A stretch of 55,617 bases of DNA, from IMG/VR virus record IMGVR_UViG_3300042731_007656, positions 1-55,617 of that record. The stretch is one strand, 5' to 3'. Positions 13,831 to 22,416 of this stretch are shown piece by piece. Both the position numbers and the translations under genes were made by a program. Under the pieces are notes generated by a model. It saw only the letters and a list, made by a program, of their open reading frames with translations, did no database searches and had not been told where the DNA came from. The DNA comes from a virus. Each line of letters begins with the position of its first letter. Within the stretch, counting starts at the first letter, position 1.

Positions 13831-14038
13831 TTTGATAATAGCATGTACGCTGCTCGTCATAGGCTATGTCGCGTGTTATGATGTAGTGGTTGTATACACA
13901 GCATGCACACAAAAACCTAATGCCAATGTGCTCGAAAAAATATTCGTTAAAACTATATCTGCAGCCATATTACTTGCTGCTTATGTAGCCATATTTTTAA
14001 GCGGATATTTTTTTGCTGTAGGTGGATTTTTAATTTAA
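13817..14038 (+). CDS. Small membrane protein with two predicted TM helices
   Basis: Probable GTG start at 13817 overlapping the previous gene, or TTG at 13832; the start is uncertain. Two hydrophobic stretches, LIIACTLLVIGYVACYDVVV and ISAAILLAAYVAIFLSGYFF, flank a short loop (CTQKPNANVLEKIFVKT). Possibly a small early membrane protein. No family recognised. Confidence 0.5.
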   Translation: MPTINLIIACTLLVIGYVACYDVVVVYTACTQKPNANVLEKIFVKTISAAILLAAYVAIFLSGYFFAVGGFLI

Positions 14039-14047
14039 GGAGGTAAA

Positions 14048-14479
14048 ATGGATATTAAAAAACTAAGCGAGTGGTACACTGTAAGTGAGCAGTTGAAAGA
14101 GTTGAAAAAGAAAGAACGTGCACTGCGTAAAGAAATATTTAATGACGTCTTCCCGTCACCGGACGAAGGTATTAACACACTAAATATTGATGACAATTAC
14201 GTACCCGAAGGTAGTTACAAATCAAACATTGGGTACTGCTACGCATTGAAAGGTGTGTACAAATACACACGCAGCGTTGTGGAGAAAAACATACCTGACG
14301 TCAAGAAGCACTTCCCACCGGAAAGACTGAATGCATTGATAAAATACAGGCCATCGTTAGTACTGTCGGAATACAATAAGCTGAATAAAAAACAAAAACT
14401 TGTATTCGACCATTGCCTCGTGGTCAAACCCGCCACACCATCACTTAAAATCGAAGAAGTAAAGAGAGGTAAGCAATAA
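14048..14479 (+). CDS. Conserved-looking phage protein upstream of a Sak4-like ATPase
   Basis: 143 residues: an N-terminal basic helix (EQLKELKKKERALRKEIF), an FPSPDEGINTLNI segment and a C-terminal FDHCLVVKPATPSLKI. Proteins of this shape are often found next to phage recombination ATPases, but I cannot assign a function. AAGGAGG precedes the ATG. Its stop overlaps the next start (TAATG). Confidence 0.6.
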   Translation: MDIKKLSEWYTVSEQLKELKKKERALRKEIFNDVFPSPDEGINTLNIDDNYVPEGSYKSNIGYCYALKGVYKYTRSVVEKNIPDVKKHFPPERLNALIKYRPSLVLSEYNKLNKKQKLVFDHCLVVKPATPSLKIEEVKRGKQ

Positions 14480-15168
14480 TGGTAAACTTTACGACAACCG
14501 GCCGTGCAGCCAAGGACCAAGGTGTTAAGGTACTTGTCTATGGCAAGTCTGGGATGGGCAAAACTTATTTGTCATCTACTGCAAGCGACAATTTCATCAT
14601 ATCCTGTGAGAGCGGACTCCTCTCTCTGAGAGATTTCGATATACCGGCTGCCGAAATAACAAGCTTCGCCGAACTCAATGAGGCCTATCGATGGGTAGCT
14701 GAGTCAAACGATGCTAAACAATTTAATACGTTTACCCTTGACTCGGTAACAGAAATAGGTGAAATTGCACTGTCATACCTAAAAAGTATACATCGTGATC
14801 CACGCCAAGCATATGGTGAGCTCGTTGATAAAGTACTTAGCGTCGTAAAAAAGTTTCGCGACCTAAAAGGTAAGAACGTATATTTTACTGCAAAAGAAGC
14901 ACGATTTAAAGACGAGTCAACAGGCAGCCTCCTTTACGGCCCAGAAATGCCTGGTCAGCGTCTCGGACCCGGCCTACCTTATTATTTTGACGAAGTATTC
15001 CGCATTGAGACTGCCACAACAGATAACGGCACGAAATACCGCCTGTTGCGGACACAACCCGACGAACAGTACGATGCAAAAGATCGATCTGGCGCGCTCG
15101 ATGAAATCGAACGTCCACACCTCGACCATGTGTTCAACAAAATTAAAGCCGGTGTAAAAAGTAGTTGA
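14479..15168 (+). CDS. Sak4-like RecA-fold ATPase, ssDNA recombinase
   Basis: 229 residues with a P-loop GKSGMGKT at residues 22-29, a Walker B-like FTLDS near residue 90, and the AAA_24/Sak4 pattern (FIISCESGLLSL, LYGPEMPGQR). Sak4 proteins are minimal RecA-like single-strand annealing or recombination ATPases, usually paired with an ssDNA-binding protein, as the following DUF669 gene appears to be here. Translationally coupled to the preceding gene. Confidence 0.8.
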   Translation: MVNFTTTGRAAKDQGVKVLVYGKSGMGKTYLSSTASDNFIISCESGLLSLRDFDIPAAEITSFAELNEAYRWVAESNDAKQFNTFTLDSVTEIGEIALSYLKSIHRDPRQAYGELVDKVLSVVKKFRDLKGKNVYFTAKEARFKDESTGSLLYGPEMPGQRLGPGLPYYFDEVFRIETATTDNGTKYRLLRTQPDEQYDAKDRSGALDEIERPHLDHVFNKIKAGVKSS

Positions 15169-15193
15169 CATGATGTTATAATAGTAATATATA
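15165..15193 (+). promoter_or_regulatory. Sigma70-type promoter for the DUF669 gene
   Basis: TTGACA (15165-15170), 17 bases, TATATA (15188-15193). The -35 overlaps the end of the Sak4-like gene. The DUF669 ATG follows at 15237. Confidence 0.65.
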
Positions 15194-15236
15194 CAAAACA
15201 TAAATTGCCTGTAAATCAACAAAAGGAGAATTAAAA

Positions 15237-16109
15237 ATGCCAGCATTAAACTTTAACGCCAATGATCATCAGCCGCTTGGATCGATTGAAGCGGTACCGT
15301 CAGGATGGTACCCAGTCAAGATCACAAAGTCAGAATTCAAGGAAAACAGCCAAAAAACAGGCCGTTACCTTGAACTAACCGCAACCATCACCGACGGTGA
15401 TTACAAAGGTGGTATGCTGATTACGCGCCTCAATCTCGAGAACCCAAACAGCACAGCTGTGGAAATTGCACAGCGTACACTGTCAAGTATTTGTCACGCC
15501 ATCCATGTACACAAGATCACCAAAACCGAACAGTTACACAACCACACACACATGTGGAAAGCTGTGTACATTGAACCCGTTACCGATGAAGACGGCAAAG
15601 TAATATACGGTGCAAAAAATGATATTAAGGCCTATAGGGAGTCAACTGAGCTACCTGGCCGTACCGTTGAAGACGATGACGCACCAGCATGGGTTACCGA
15701 AGATATGCCTGCACCTGCACCCGAAGAACCGAAGCCTGCACCTGCACCTGCGCCAAAGGCAAAAGCGAAAGTTAATCCGAAGGCAGTTCCTGTTCCGTCC
15801 ACAAACGATGGCGTCCCACCGCCTGACGCACCTCCAGCTGACAATGTCCCATCACAAACAGATGTTCCGGCACTGTCCGAAGAAAAAGGTATCGATACTG
15901 ACTTTGACAGCTACATGACGGCTAAGGCCGGAGGCGCCTCGTACCTTGCCTTTGCGAAAAAAGGGTGGACTATCGAGTCACTTGTAAAAGCAGGATACAT
16001 GCGAGACCCCGGCATTGGTAATAAAACGGTTATCCCTGACGTACCACCCCCGTCTGAGCCAACTGATGCCACCAGCACATCTTCTGCTAAGCCACCCTGG
16101 GTACCCTAA
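15237..16109 (+). CDS. DUF669 single-stranded DNA-binding-like protein
   Basis: 290 residues. The first 140 match DUF669: PSGWYPVKITKSEFKEN, the KTGRYLELTATITDGDYKG strand pair and LNLENPNSTAVEIAQRTLSS. This OB-like family is thought to bind ssDNA and accompany phage recombinases. A proline/alanine/lysine linker (residues 155-200) connects to a C-terminal region with an acidic stretch near residue 220. AAAAGGAG precedes the ATG. It has its own promoter, consistent with need in bulk. Confidence 0.8.
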   Translation: MPALNFNANDHQPLGSIEAVPSGWYPVKITKSEFKENSQKTGRYLELTATITDGDYKGGMLITRLNLENPNSTAVEIAQRTLSSICHAIHVHKITKTEQLHNHTHMWKAVYIEPVTDEDGKVIYGAKNDIKAYRESTELPGRTVEDDDAPAWVTEDMPAPAPEEPKPAPAPAPKAKAKVNPKAVPVPSTNDGVPPPDAPPADNVPSQTDVPALSEEKGIDTDFDSYMTAKAGGASYLAFAKKGWTIESLVKAGYMRDPGIGNKTVIPDVPPPSEPTDATSTSSAKPPWVP

Positions 16110-16137
16110 TTAACGGCCACATAGGCCTGATTTCATA

Positions 16138-16160
16138 AGGGCTGCCTCAAAAGCAGCCCT
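16138..16160 (+). terminator. Hairpin after the DUF669 gene
   Basis: AGGGCTGC and GCAGCCCT (8-bp perfect stem, 7-base loop) followed by AATTAAA, with no clear T-run. It may be a weak terminator or an mRNA-stabilising 3' hairpin. Confidence 0.4.
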
Positions 16161-16183
16161 AATTAAAGCAAAGGACTAATAAC

Positions 16184-16381
16184 ATGAACTATAAAAAGAT
16201 AATCGAAACATCGCAAAAAATTATGTCGCTGAATAACACACAAAACTTACTTTACCGCCTGTTAGGTGCGTATAGAAGCGATATCGGTATACACGGGGCT
16301 GATCTTTTATACAACGAAATTGACAAAATTAATAAAGAAATAAAATCACTTGAAGGCACACTTAGAAAGTTGTGTGAATAG
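16184..16381 (+). CDS. Small helical hypothetical protein (65 aa)
   Basis: Starts MNYKKIIETSQKIMSLNN and ends IDKINKEIKSLEGTLRKLCE, a coiled-coil-prone helix. AAAGGA lies before the ATG. Function unknown. Confidence 0.6.
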   Translation: MNYKKIIETSQKIMSLNNTQNLLYRLLGAYRSDIGIHGADLLYNEIDKINKEIKSLEGTLRKLCE

Positions 16382-16393
16382 GAAATAATAACC

Positions 16394-16711
16394 ATGAAAA
16401 TAGACGAATACAGAGAAGAACTATTAAAAATAGATAAGATAACCAAGTCCAAGAAAGCTGTACTTTTAGCTAAATTTGTTGAAGCAAATAGTACTTTTAG
16501 GATTGGTGATATAGCAACTGATCATATTGGATCTATAAGGATAGAAGAAATAAATATCGAGCTGCCTTACTACGGTAAACACGCACCTACATTTATCTAC
16601 CTCGGTGTACGGCTAACAAAAAAAGGTACACCTTTTAAAAACGGCGAACAAAGAATAATACATCAATGTAATCTTGTTGCAGGAAAAAAATGCCAAAGAA
16701 ACGAAAAGTAA
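16394..16711 (+). CDS. Hypothetical protein (105 aa)
   Basis: Starts MKIDEYREELLKIDKITKSK. Helical N-terminus and beta-rich C-terminus (FRIGDIATDHIGSIRIEEI, then FIYLGVRLTKKG). Its last 22 bases overlap the next gene. Possibly a small RNA- or DNA-binding domain; not assigned. Confidence 0.6.
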   Translation: MKIDEYREELLKIDKITKSKKAVLLAKFVEANSTFRIGDIATDHIGSIRIEEINIELPYYGKHAPTFIYLGVRLTKKGTPFKNGEQRIIHQCNLVAGKKCQRNEK

Positions 16712-17091
16712 AATGTCCATACTGTGGAAAGGATGCAAGTTTAGTTCATGCAAGCGTTATGTACAGAAACAAAAGTCAACGTTGGTTATGGTACTGTGGT
16801 TGCGTACCAGGTGGCGCAATTGTCGGCTGCCACGATGTCTCAACAGTACCATTAGGAACACTTGCAAACCAAGAATTAAGGCAGCTGCGCATACTCGTAC
16901 ACCGGCATCTCGATACACTGTGGCAATCAAACAAATTAACGCGCAATGACACGTATAGAATACTTGCAAAAAAACTAAAACTTAAACACAAAAACTGCCA
17001 CATAGCAATGTTTAACATAGACCAGTGTAACAATGCGATCCATGTAATATCGGAACTGAAGAAAACGTATGGTATTAATCAAATAATTTAG
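16690..17091 (+). CDS. DUF3268-type zinc-finger protein
   Basis: 133 residues. A CPYCGKDASLV zinc knuckle at residues 9-19, then RWLWYCGCVPGGAIVGCHD, LRQLRILVHRHLDTLW and a TYRILAKKLKL segment, all as in the DUF3268 family common next to phage replication genes. The role is unknown, probably nucleic-acid binding. CAGGA precedes the ATG inside the previous gene. Confidence 0.75.
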   Translation: MPKKRKVKCPYCGKDASLVHASVMYRNKSQRWLWYCGCVPGGAIVGCHDVSTVPLGTLANQELRQLRILVHRHLDTLWQSNKLTRNDTYRILAKKLKLKHKNCHIAMFNIDQCNNAIHVISELKKTYGINQII

Positions 17092-17135
17092 GTGTAAAAC
17101 AGTGGTTTAAGATAACTAAACAAGGAGACATAATA

Positions 17136-17513
17136 ATGGAATGCTCGTGTGTGAGTGACGATGTAACGGATGTAGGCGCAGTTTTGACCGATAAAATCGT
17201 AAAAGCGAGAAAAGATCATAAATGTGTAGAATGCAGAAAAACGATAAACAAAGGAGAGATGTACAGATATGAAGTAATTAAGAACGATGATTTGAATGTG
17301 TTTAAAACGTGCGCAGATTGTAACAGTGTACGGGAACACCTTGTGTGCTTTTTTTATTATGGTGAAATATGGTGGTTAATCGAAGAAAACATAAGCGAAT
17401 ATGGGGATCAGCAACCATGGTCGAAAATTGGTAGGCTAACACCAGTTGCACGCGAGCGCGTGTGTAAAATTATCGAAGACAGTTGGAGAGATGACGAAAA
17501 GGTAATTAAATGA
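17136..17513 (+). CDS. Zinc-finger phage protein (125 aa)
   Basis: Two zinc knuckles, CVECRKTINKGEMY (residues 30-43) and CADCNSV (near residue 62), as in a common phage protein family in which ARKDHKCVECRK is typical, then an acidic tail. AAGGAG precedes the ATG. The stop overlaps the nuclease start (ATGA). Confidence 0.7.
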   Translation: MECSCVSDDVTDVGAVLTDKIVKARKDHKCVECRKTINKGEMYRYEVIKNDDLNVFKTCADCNSVREHLVCFFYYGEIWWLIEENISEYGDQQPWSKIGRLTPVARERVCKIIEDSWRDDEKVIK

Positions 17514-18490
17514 CACAGTTAGCCGAAAAAACATTAAAAGCTATCGACGAGAAAATAGTAGATGACCACACCGAAAAATTTAGGCGTCATCTTGGCGCCT
17601 CTATTATCGGTAGGCCCTGCATACGTTCTCTGTGGTATTCCTTCAGGTGGGCAAAACCCGCGGAGTTTAGCGCGCGAATACTTAGGTTGTTTCAACGCGG
17701 GCACCTTGAAGAGGATCGTTTCATTGATTACTTAACGCGCATTGGATGTAAAGTTTGGTCACATGATGCCGATGGAAATCAATTCCGTTTTTCGTTCTGC
17801 GGTGGCCATGCCGGAGGATCCCTTGACTCGGTAGCCACTGGTGTACCAGATGTGCCAAAAGATAGGCCGTGTCTTTGCGAGTACAAAACACATAACGACA
17901 AAAGTTTTAAGATGCTACAAAAGAAAGGAGTAAAAAACTGTAAGTTTGAGCATTATGTACAAATGCAGTTATACATGTCCGGTTTTAATCTGCCATACGC
18001 ACTCTATATGGCGGTCAATAAAAATGATGACGATTTGTACCTCGAAATTGTTACTCGCAACGATACTGTGGCCAACGTCTACAAAAAACGTGCCGAAAAT
18101 ATTGTGTATGCCGAAACACCTCCTGCGAGACTAAATGAGTCACCAGGATGGTGGCAGTGCTCTTGGTGCGATTACAAACAGATCTGCCATACTGACGCCA
18201 TAGCCACAGTTAACTGCCGCACATGCGCGAATTCGACGCCTGTTGCCGATGGTGACTGGTCGTGTGAGCGACATTACACAGCAACTGTTGATCACGCAAA
18301 TTATAAGAAATCCAACGAAATACACTGCACCGGTTGTGGTGATCACATATACTTGCCGGGTATGATCGGAGGTGCCACATTAGTTGATATGGCCGACAAC
18401 AGATCTTGGATAAAATACAAACTGCGTAACGGCAATGAAATCGTCAACGGAAGGGATCACATAAAAAGCATAGATTTATTAGGTGATTAG
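17510..18490 (+). CDS. PD-(D/E)XK nuclease, Cas4/RecB-like
   Basis: 326 residues. Catalytic pattern: E67/E68 after a helix, D106 in GGSLDSV, E124 and K126 in CEYKTH, then the downstream helix HYVQMQLYMSGF. A cysteine cluster (CSWCDYKQIC near residues 220-230) resembles the Fe-S site of Cas4-type nucleases, and another zinc-like cluster (CRTC, C...H, CTGCGDH) follows. Likely an exonuclease processing DNA ends for recombination with the Sak4 and DUF669 proteins. Followed without a gap by the helicase. Confidence 0.85.
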   Translation: MTQLAEKTLKAIDEKIVDDHTEKFRRHLGASIIGRPCIRSLWYSFRWAKPAEFSARILRLFQRGHLEEDRFIDYLTRIGCKVWSHDADGNQFRFSFCGGHAGGSLDSVATGVPDVPKDRPCLCEYKTHNDKSFKMLQKKGVKNCKFEHYVQMQLYMSGFNLPYALYMAVNKNDDDLYLEIVTRNDTVANVYKKRAENIVYAETPPARLNESPGWWQCSWCDYKQICHTDAIATVNCRTCANSTPVADGDWSCERHYTATVDHANYKKSNEIHCTGCGDHIYLPGMIGGATLVDMADNRSWIKYKLRNGNEIVNGRDHIKSIDLLGD

Positions 18491-20122
18491 ATGTTTACAC
18501 CGAGACCGTATCAAGAATATGCAATACAGTCGATATTTGACTATTTCAACGGAGGTGGTACAGGTAATCCTGTAATTGTTGCCCCGACTGGCACGGGCAA
18601 GGCGCTTATTTTAGCGGAGTTTATTAAACGTACACTTATGTCTTGGCCCGATCAACGGATAATGATGTTAACTCATGTTAAGGAGTTAATTGCCCAAAAC
18701 ATGCAGACTCTACTGCGTCAATGGCCCGCTGCGCCGGCAGGTACATACAGTGCTGGCCTAAAGCGCAAAGAACATAATCAGCAAATCACATTCGCAGGCA
18801 TTGCATCCGTGGCTAAAAAACCTGAACTGTTTGGCTGCCAAGACATTATAACCATAGATGAGTGCCATCTTGTATCCGAAAAAGCAGATGCAATGTACAG
18901 CGCTTTCTTAAATGCGCTAAAAGAGGTTAATCCGCACATTAAAGTTGTCGGCCTGACAGCGACACCTTACCGCCTTAAAAATGGCCACCTGACAGAAGGT
19001 ACTATATTTACAGATGTTTGTTGTGACATGACAACCCCGGAGGCATACTGCTATTTCGTGGAAAACGGATACATGGCTGCCCTGATTACTAAACGAACAA
19101 ACATGGAAATCGACACGTCAAATGTACCGATACGCGGTGGCGATTTTGCGAAAAAGCAGCTCCAAGAAGCCGTAAACAAAACCGAGCTGACGCGTGCAGC
19201 CGTAGAAGAAATGATTGAGCTTGGTAAAAATCGCCATAGCTGGATTGTTTTCGCCACAGGAATTGACCACGCAGAGAACATCGCACGTATGCTTAACAGG
19301 CGCGGTATAAAATCTACTGCTATACATAGTAAATTGAAACCTGCGGAACGCGATGAGAGGATAAACGATTTTAAGAGTGGTGTATATCGCGCTGTTGTGA
19401 ACATGGGTATTATGACCACAGGTTTTGACCATCCACCAATTGACATGGTAGGCTTCCTCCGCCCGACGCAATCGACAAGCCTGTGGCTACAAGCTCTCGG
19501 CAGAGCTACACGTCCTTTCGATGGTGACGGTATTTTCCCGGCAAAGGAAAACGCGCTCGTGCTCGACTTTGCAGGAAATACCAGGCGCCTTGGTCCAATA
19601 GATGATCCAGTAATACCTAAACGAGCACGAAAAGGAAAAGGTGGTACAGCGCCCGTAAAGACATGTGAAAAGTGCATGTTTTACAATCACGCTACCGCCA
19701 AATTTTGCTGCCAGTGTGGCCACGAGTTTAAAATGGTTAACAAATTATATACTACATCAGATACCACAGCCGTTATGCGGCTGAAGAAGAAGACGAAGAA
19801 AGAAAAAAAAAAAGAACCTATTATTGAAATATTCAGCGTAGATCACGCGGTATTTGTGAGACACGCGAAAATTGGCAAGCCTGTATCACTTAAGGTGACT
19901 TACCACTGTGGGTTAAGACAGTTTAGCGAGTGGATTTGTCTTGAGCACGATGGATGGCCGCTCAGAAGAGCAAGGTCTTGGTGGGGGAAAATGTCCGCGA
20001 CCCCTGTACCGATGAGTGTCGACGAGGCATTAAAACTAACAAACGACATAGATGTTCCAAAGGCTATCAAAGTTGATGTTAGCAAGAAATATCCGTCAAT
20101 CCTTGAATATCTTCGGGACTAA
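18491..20122 (+). CDS. Superfamily II DEAD/DEAH-type DNA helicase
   Basis: 543 residues. Q-motif-like RPYQ, Walker A APTGTGKA (residues 31-38), motif II DECH, motif III LTATPYR, and C-terminal motifs TGFDHPPIDMV and QALGRATRP. Near residue 400 there is a zinc ribbon (CEKC...CCQCG), and the C-terminus is a separate beta-rich domain (LKVTYHCGLRQFSEWI). Likely a repair or recombination helicase of the type III/UvsW-like group. It starts right after the nuclease stop. Confidence 0.9.
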   Translation: MFTPRPYQEYAIQSIFDYFNGGGTGNPVIVAPTGTGKALILAEFIKRTLMSWPDQRIMMLTHVKELIAQNMQTLLRQWPAAPAGTYSAGLKRKEHNQQITFAGIASVAKKPELFGCQDIITIDECHLVSEKADAMYSAFLNALKEVNPHIKVVGLTATPYRLKNGHLTEGTIFTDVCCDMTTPEAYCYFVENGYMAALITKRTNMEIDTSNVPIRGGDFAKKQLQEAVNKTELTRAAVEEMIELGKNRHSWIVFATGIDHAENIARMLNRRGIKSTAIHSKLKPAERDERINDFKSGVYRAVVNMGIMTTGFDHPPIDMVGFLRPTQSTSLWLQALGRATRPFDGDGIFPAKENALVLDFAGNTRRLGPIDDPVIPKRARKGKGGTAPVKTCEKCMFYNHATAKFCCQCGHEFKMVNKLYTTSDTTAVMRLKKKTKKEKKKEPIIEIFSVDHAVFVRHAKIGKPVSLKVTYHCGLRQFSEWICLEHDGWPLRRARSWWGKMSATPVPMSVDEALKLTNDIDVPKAIKVDVSKKYPSILEYLRD

Positions 20123-20130
20123 TTTTTCAC

Positions 20131-20159
20131 TTGACAATACATTAAACGTAAATTATATT
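20131..20159 (+). promoter_or_regulatory. Sigma70-type promoter
   Basis: TTGACA (20131-20136), 17 bases, TATATT (20154-20159), followed by AACACTAA (20166-20173), the element also found after several leftward promoters. Drives the pentapeptide gene and those after it. Confidence 0.75.
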
Positions 20160-20190
20160 GGGTTAAACACTAACATTAAAGGAGTAAAAA

Positions 20191-20667
20191 ATGAAACAAG
20201 TAATCAAAGACCACTTAACTGGAAAAGTCTTGTACGAATCCAAACACAAAACCGTTAGAGAATGTATTGAAGAAGCTGTTAAAAAAGGTATCGCCCTTAG
20301 GAATGCCGATTTTAGGAATACCGATCTTAGAGGTGCCGATTTTAGCAGTGCCGATTTTAGCGGTGCCTATTTTAGGGGTGCCAATCTTGAACGTGCCGAT
20401 ATTAGTTGTGCCGATCTTAGAGGTGCCGATCTTAGAGGTGCCTATTTTAGCGGTGCCGATTTTAGCGGTGCCAATATAGATTTTTCATGTTGGCCCCTAT
20501 GGTGTGGCAGCAAAAACGTTAAATTGGACACATGTCAAAAAAAGCAATTGTTAGCACATGCTTTTAATGTTGCACTTGATGAGTTTCCCGGTGTGCTTAC
20601 GCAAGAACAAAAAGACTGGCTAAATGGTTTCCACAGAATTGAATCTGGCGAATTTCCTAAGTTTTAA
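20191..20667 (+). CDS. Pentapeptide-repeat protein
   Basis: 158 residues. About 12 consecutive A(D/N)(L/F)xx repeats from residue 33 to 90 (for example LRGADFSSADFSGAYF) form a right-handed square beta-helix. The DNA shows matching 15-bp tandem units. The C-terminal half (QKKQLLAHAFNVALDEFPGV, then WLNGFHRI) is typical of small phage pentapeptide proteins. Some family members mimic DNA and bind gyrase, but nothing here proves this. AAAGGAG precedes the ATG. Confidence 0.85.
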   Translation: MKQVIKDHLTGKVLYESKHKTVRECIEEAVKKGIALRNADFRNTDLRGADFSSADFSGAYFRGANLERADISCADLRGADLRGAYFSGADFSGANIDFSCWPLWCGSKNVKLDTCQKKQLLAHAFNVALDEFPGVLTQEQKDWLNGFHRIESGEFPKF

Positions 20668-20706
20668 TATAGTGCACCATGTAAGAATTATTTAAAGGAG
20701 TAAAAA

Positions 20707-21141
20707 ATGAAACAACTTATTTTAGCAGTATTATTTACTTTGTCAACAAGTAACGTGTACGCGGACAGATCTTTCGTGGAAAAATACAATGCATTGCTTA
20801 TTGACTTCTGTGCAGGTAGCGGCATCCCAACGTATGCAGAAGTACTACCAGTACACGGTAAAAGGAATGTCTACGCTAACACCAAAAGCACTGTCAGCAC
20901 TGTGTATATTGGTAATAAAACATGTCTTGTGCTGGACGTAAGTGACACAGATACTGTGGTGTTTGCGCTTTATGCGTACTTTGGTGTCTTAGGCTCCGCA
21001 GACACCTTACAGGAAGCTGCGCAGAGGTATATGGTAGATTTACAGTTTGCAATGAATAACCTCGCAAAAGGAGCGGATGAACAGTCTATAGGTAGTGTTA
21101 CGCTAAAAAGAATGCAAGATATGCTTATCGTTTGTGAGTAG
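20707..21141 (+). CDS. Secreted/periplasmic protein with signal peptide
   Basis: 144 residues. Typical Sec signal (MKQLILAVLFTLSTSNVYA, cleavage after YA), then a mature domain with three cysteines. It ends DMLIVCE. No family recognised. An exported protein within replication genes is unusual and suggests host-envelope modification or superinfection exclusion. AAAGGAG precedes the ATG. Confidence 0.65.
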   Translation: MKQLILAVLFTLSTSNVYADRSFVEKYNALLIDFCAGSGIPTYAEVLPVHGKRNVYANTKSTVSTVYIGNKTCLVLDVSDTDTVVFALYAYFGVLGSADTLQEAAQRYMVDLQFAMNNLAKGADEQSIGSVTLKRMQDMLIVCE

Positions 21142-21142
21142 T

Positions 21143-21463
21143 ATGGAAAAAAGGATGCAAAGAAACGGAGTGGTCTTGCCACACGAAGGTACCGACGAAT
21201 ACCGCGTGTGGCAAGAATGTGAGGAACAGTCAGAGGCAGCTGGTGCCCCTGTACATGTTGATGACATAATCTTTGTGTTTGCCGGTAAAATCCGCATCGC
21301 ATTTACCCGGAAAGTATACGCTGACTGGTTGAAATTTAATAATTACTCTGATAGCATTATCCTTGCACCTATACCGCTGCCACCCGCCCCAACACCGAAA
21401 GGTCGAGAGGAAACATTGGTACCACTGCCCCCTGATGCGGATAAACACAAACAACTATATTAA
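21143..21463 (+). CDS. Hypothetical protein (106 aa)
   Basis: ATG at 21143 (MEKRMQRNGVVLPHEGTDEY), one base after the previous stop; an in-frame GTG nine bases earlier is the alternative. Proline-rich C-terminus (APIPLPPAPTPKGREE). No recognised family. Confidence 0.6.
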   Translation: MEKRMQRNGVVLPHEGTDEYRVWQECEEQSEAAGAPVHVDDIIFVFAGKIRIAFTRKVYADWLKFNNYSDSIILAPIPLPPAPTPKGREETLVPLPPDADKHKQLY

Positions 21464-21474
21464 GGTAGGTCAGT

Positions 21475-22416
21475 ATGACTATAAAAGATGCTTTAAAATT
21501 TGTTAAAAGTGCCGTCGGCAAGTCCGATGATCCCACACAGGCGCATTACAGCATATCTAACGGTGTGATCAAAAGTTATAATGGTATAATCACAATGTGC
21601 TCACCGATACCTATTGATATAGAGGCAACCCCTGTGGCTATAGCATTCAATAGCGCAATCGCAATGTGCGATGAAACGACAACCATAAGTAGTGTGAGAG
21701 GTAAGTTAAAAATAAAATCAGGCCCGTTTAAAGCTAATATTGAGTGTCTTCCTGGCGAAGTACCTTACATGCTTCCGGAAGGTGTTAACCGCGAAATTAC
21801 CTGCTCAATACTACCCACAATAAAAAAACTGATTCATATTGTTCCTAAAAACTCACCGCAACCGTGGAACAGGGGCATGTTATTTGACGGGAATTCTGTG
21901 TTTGTCACAAATAACGTTGTGATCGTACAACACTGGCATCCGGAACCATTCCCACACAGAGTAAATGTGCCGGAAGAAGCATTGCGTGCGTTGATTAGGA
22001 TAAACACCGAACCGATATCCGTACAAATAGCGCCAAAATCAATAACGTTTCATTTTGACGACAATAAATGGCTTAAAACTAAGCTACTTGCAGACGATTG
22101 GCCACAGAGTGTGGAAACAATCCTAAATGCTGATTCTGAGCAGACACCCATACCGCCTACTTTTTTTGATGCAATAGAAGGCATGTCATGTTTCACCGAC
22201 GAAACAAAATGCGTTGAGTTGCGCAACGGAAAGGTTAACGTACGTGACAAAGAAATATCGTATGATGTAGAAGGTTTATGCGGACGTGGTTTCTATGCCA
22301 CCGATAAGCTTTTGATGCTAAAAGATGTGGCTAAAACTGTCGATTTAACATCGCATACTAAGCCGTCTATATTTTTCGGCGACGCTTTGCGCGGTGCAAT
22401 CATAGGTATGATATAA
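21475..22416 (+). CDS. DNA polymerase III beta-like sliding clamp
   Basis: 313 residues with three repeated beta-alpha-beta segments as in bacterial beta clamps: an N-terminal KDALKFVKSAVGK helix, YSISNGVIKSYNGIITMCSP, middle VPEEALRALIRI, and the end LLMLKDVAKTVDLTSH then GALRG. Shorter than the bacterial protein (about 366). It would tether the polymerase whose gene overlaps its stop (TAATG), a strong functional link. Assignment rests on fold pattern and position. Confidence 0.7.
   Translation: MTIKDALKFVKSAVGKSDDPTQAHYSISNGVIKSYNGIITMCSPIPIDIEATPVAIAFNSAIAMCDETTTISSVRGKLKIKSGPFKANIECLPGEVPYMLPEGVNREITCSILPTIKKLIHIVPKNSPQPWNRGMLFDGNSVFVTNNVVIVQHWHPEPFPHRVNVPEEALRALIRINTEPISVQIAPKSITFHFDDNKWLKTKLLADDWPQSVETILNADSEQTPIPPTFFDAIEGMSCFTDETKCVELRNGKVNVRDKEISYDVEGLCGRGFYATDKLLMLKDVAKTVDLTSHTKPSIFFGDALRGAIIGMI

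Noticed and set aside
20267-20479. Frame with repeated VPILEVPIL units
   Set aside because: It is the shifted-frame shadow of the 15-bp tandem units of the pentapeptide-repeat gene.
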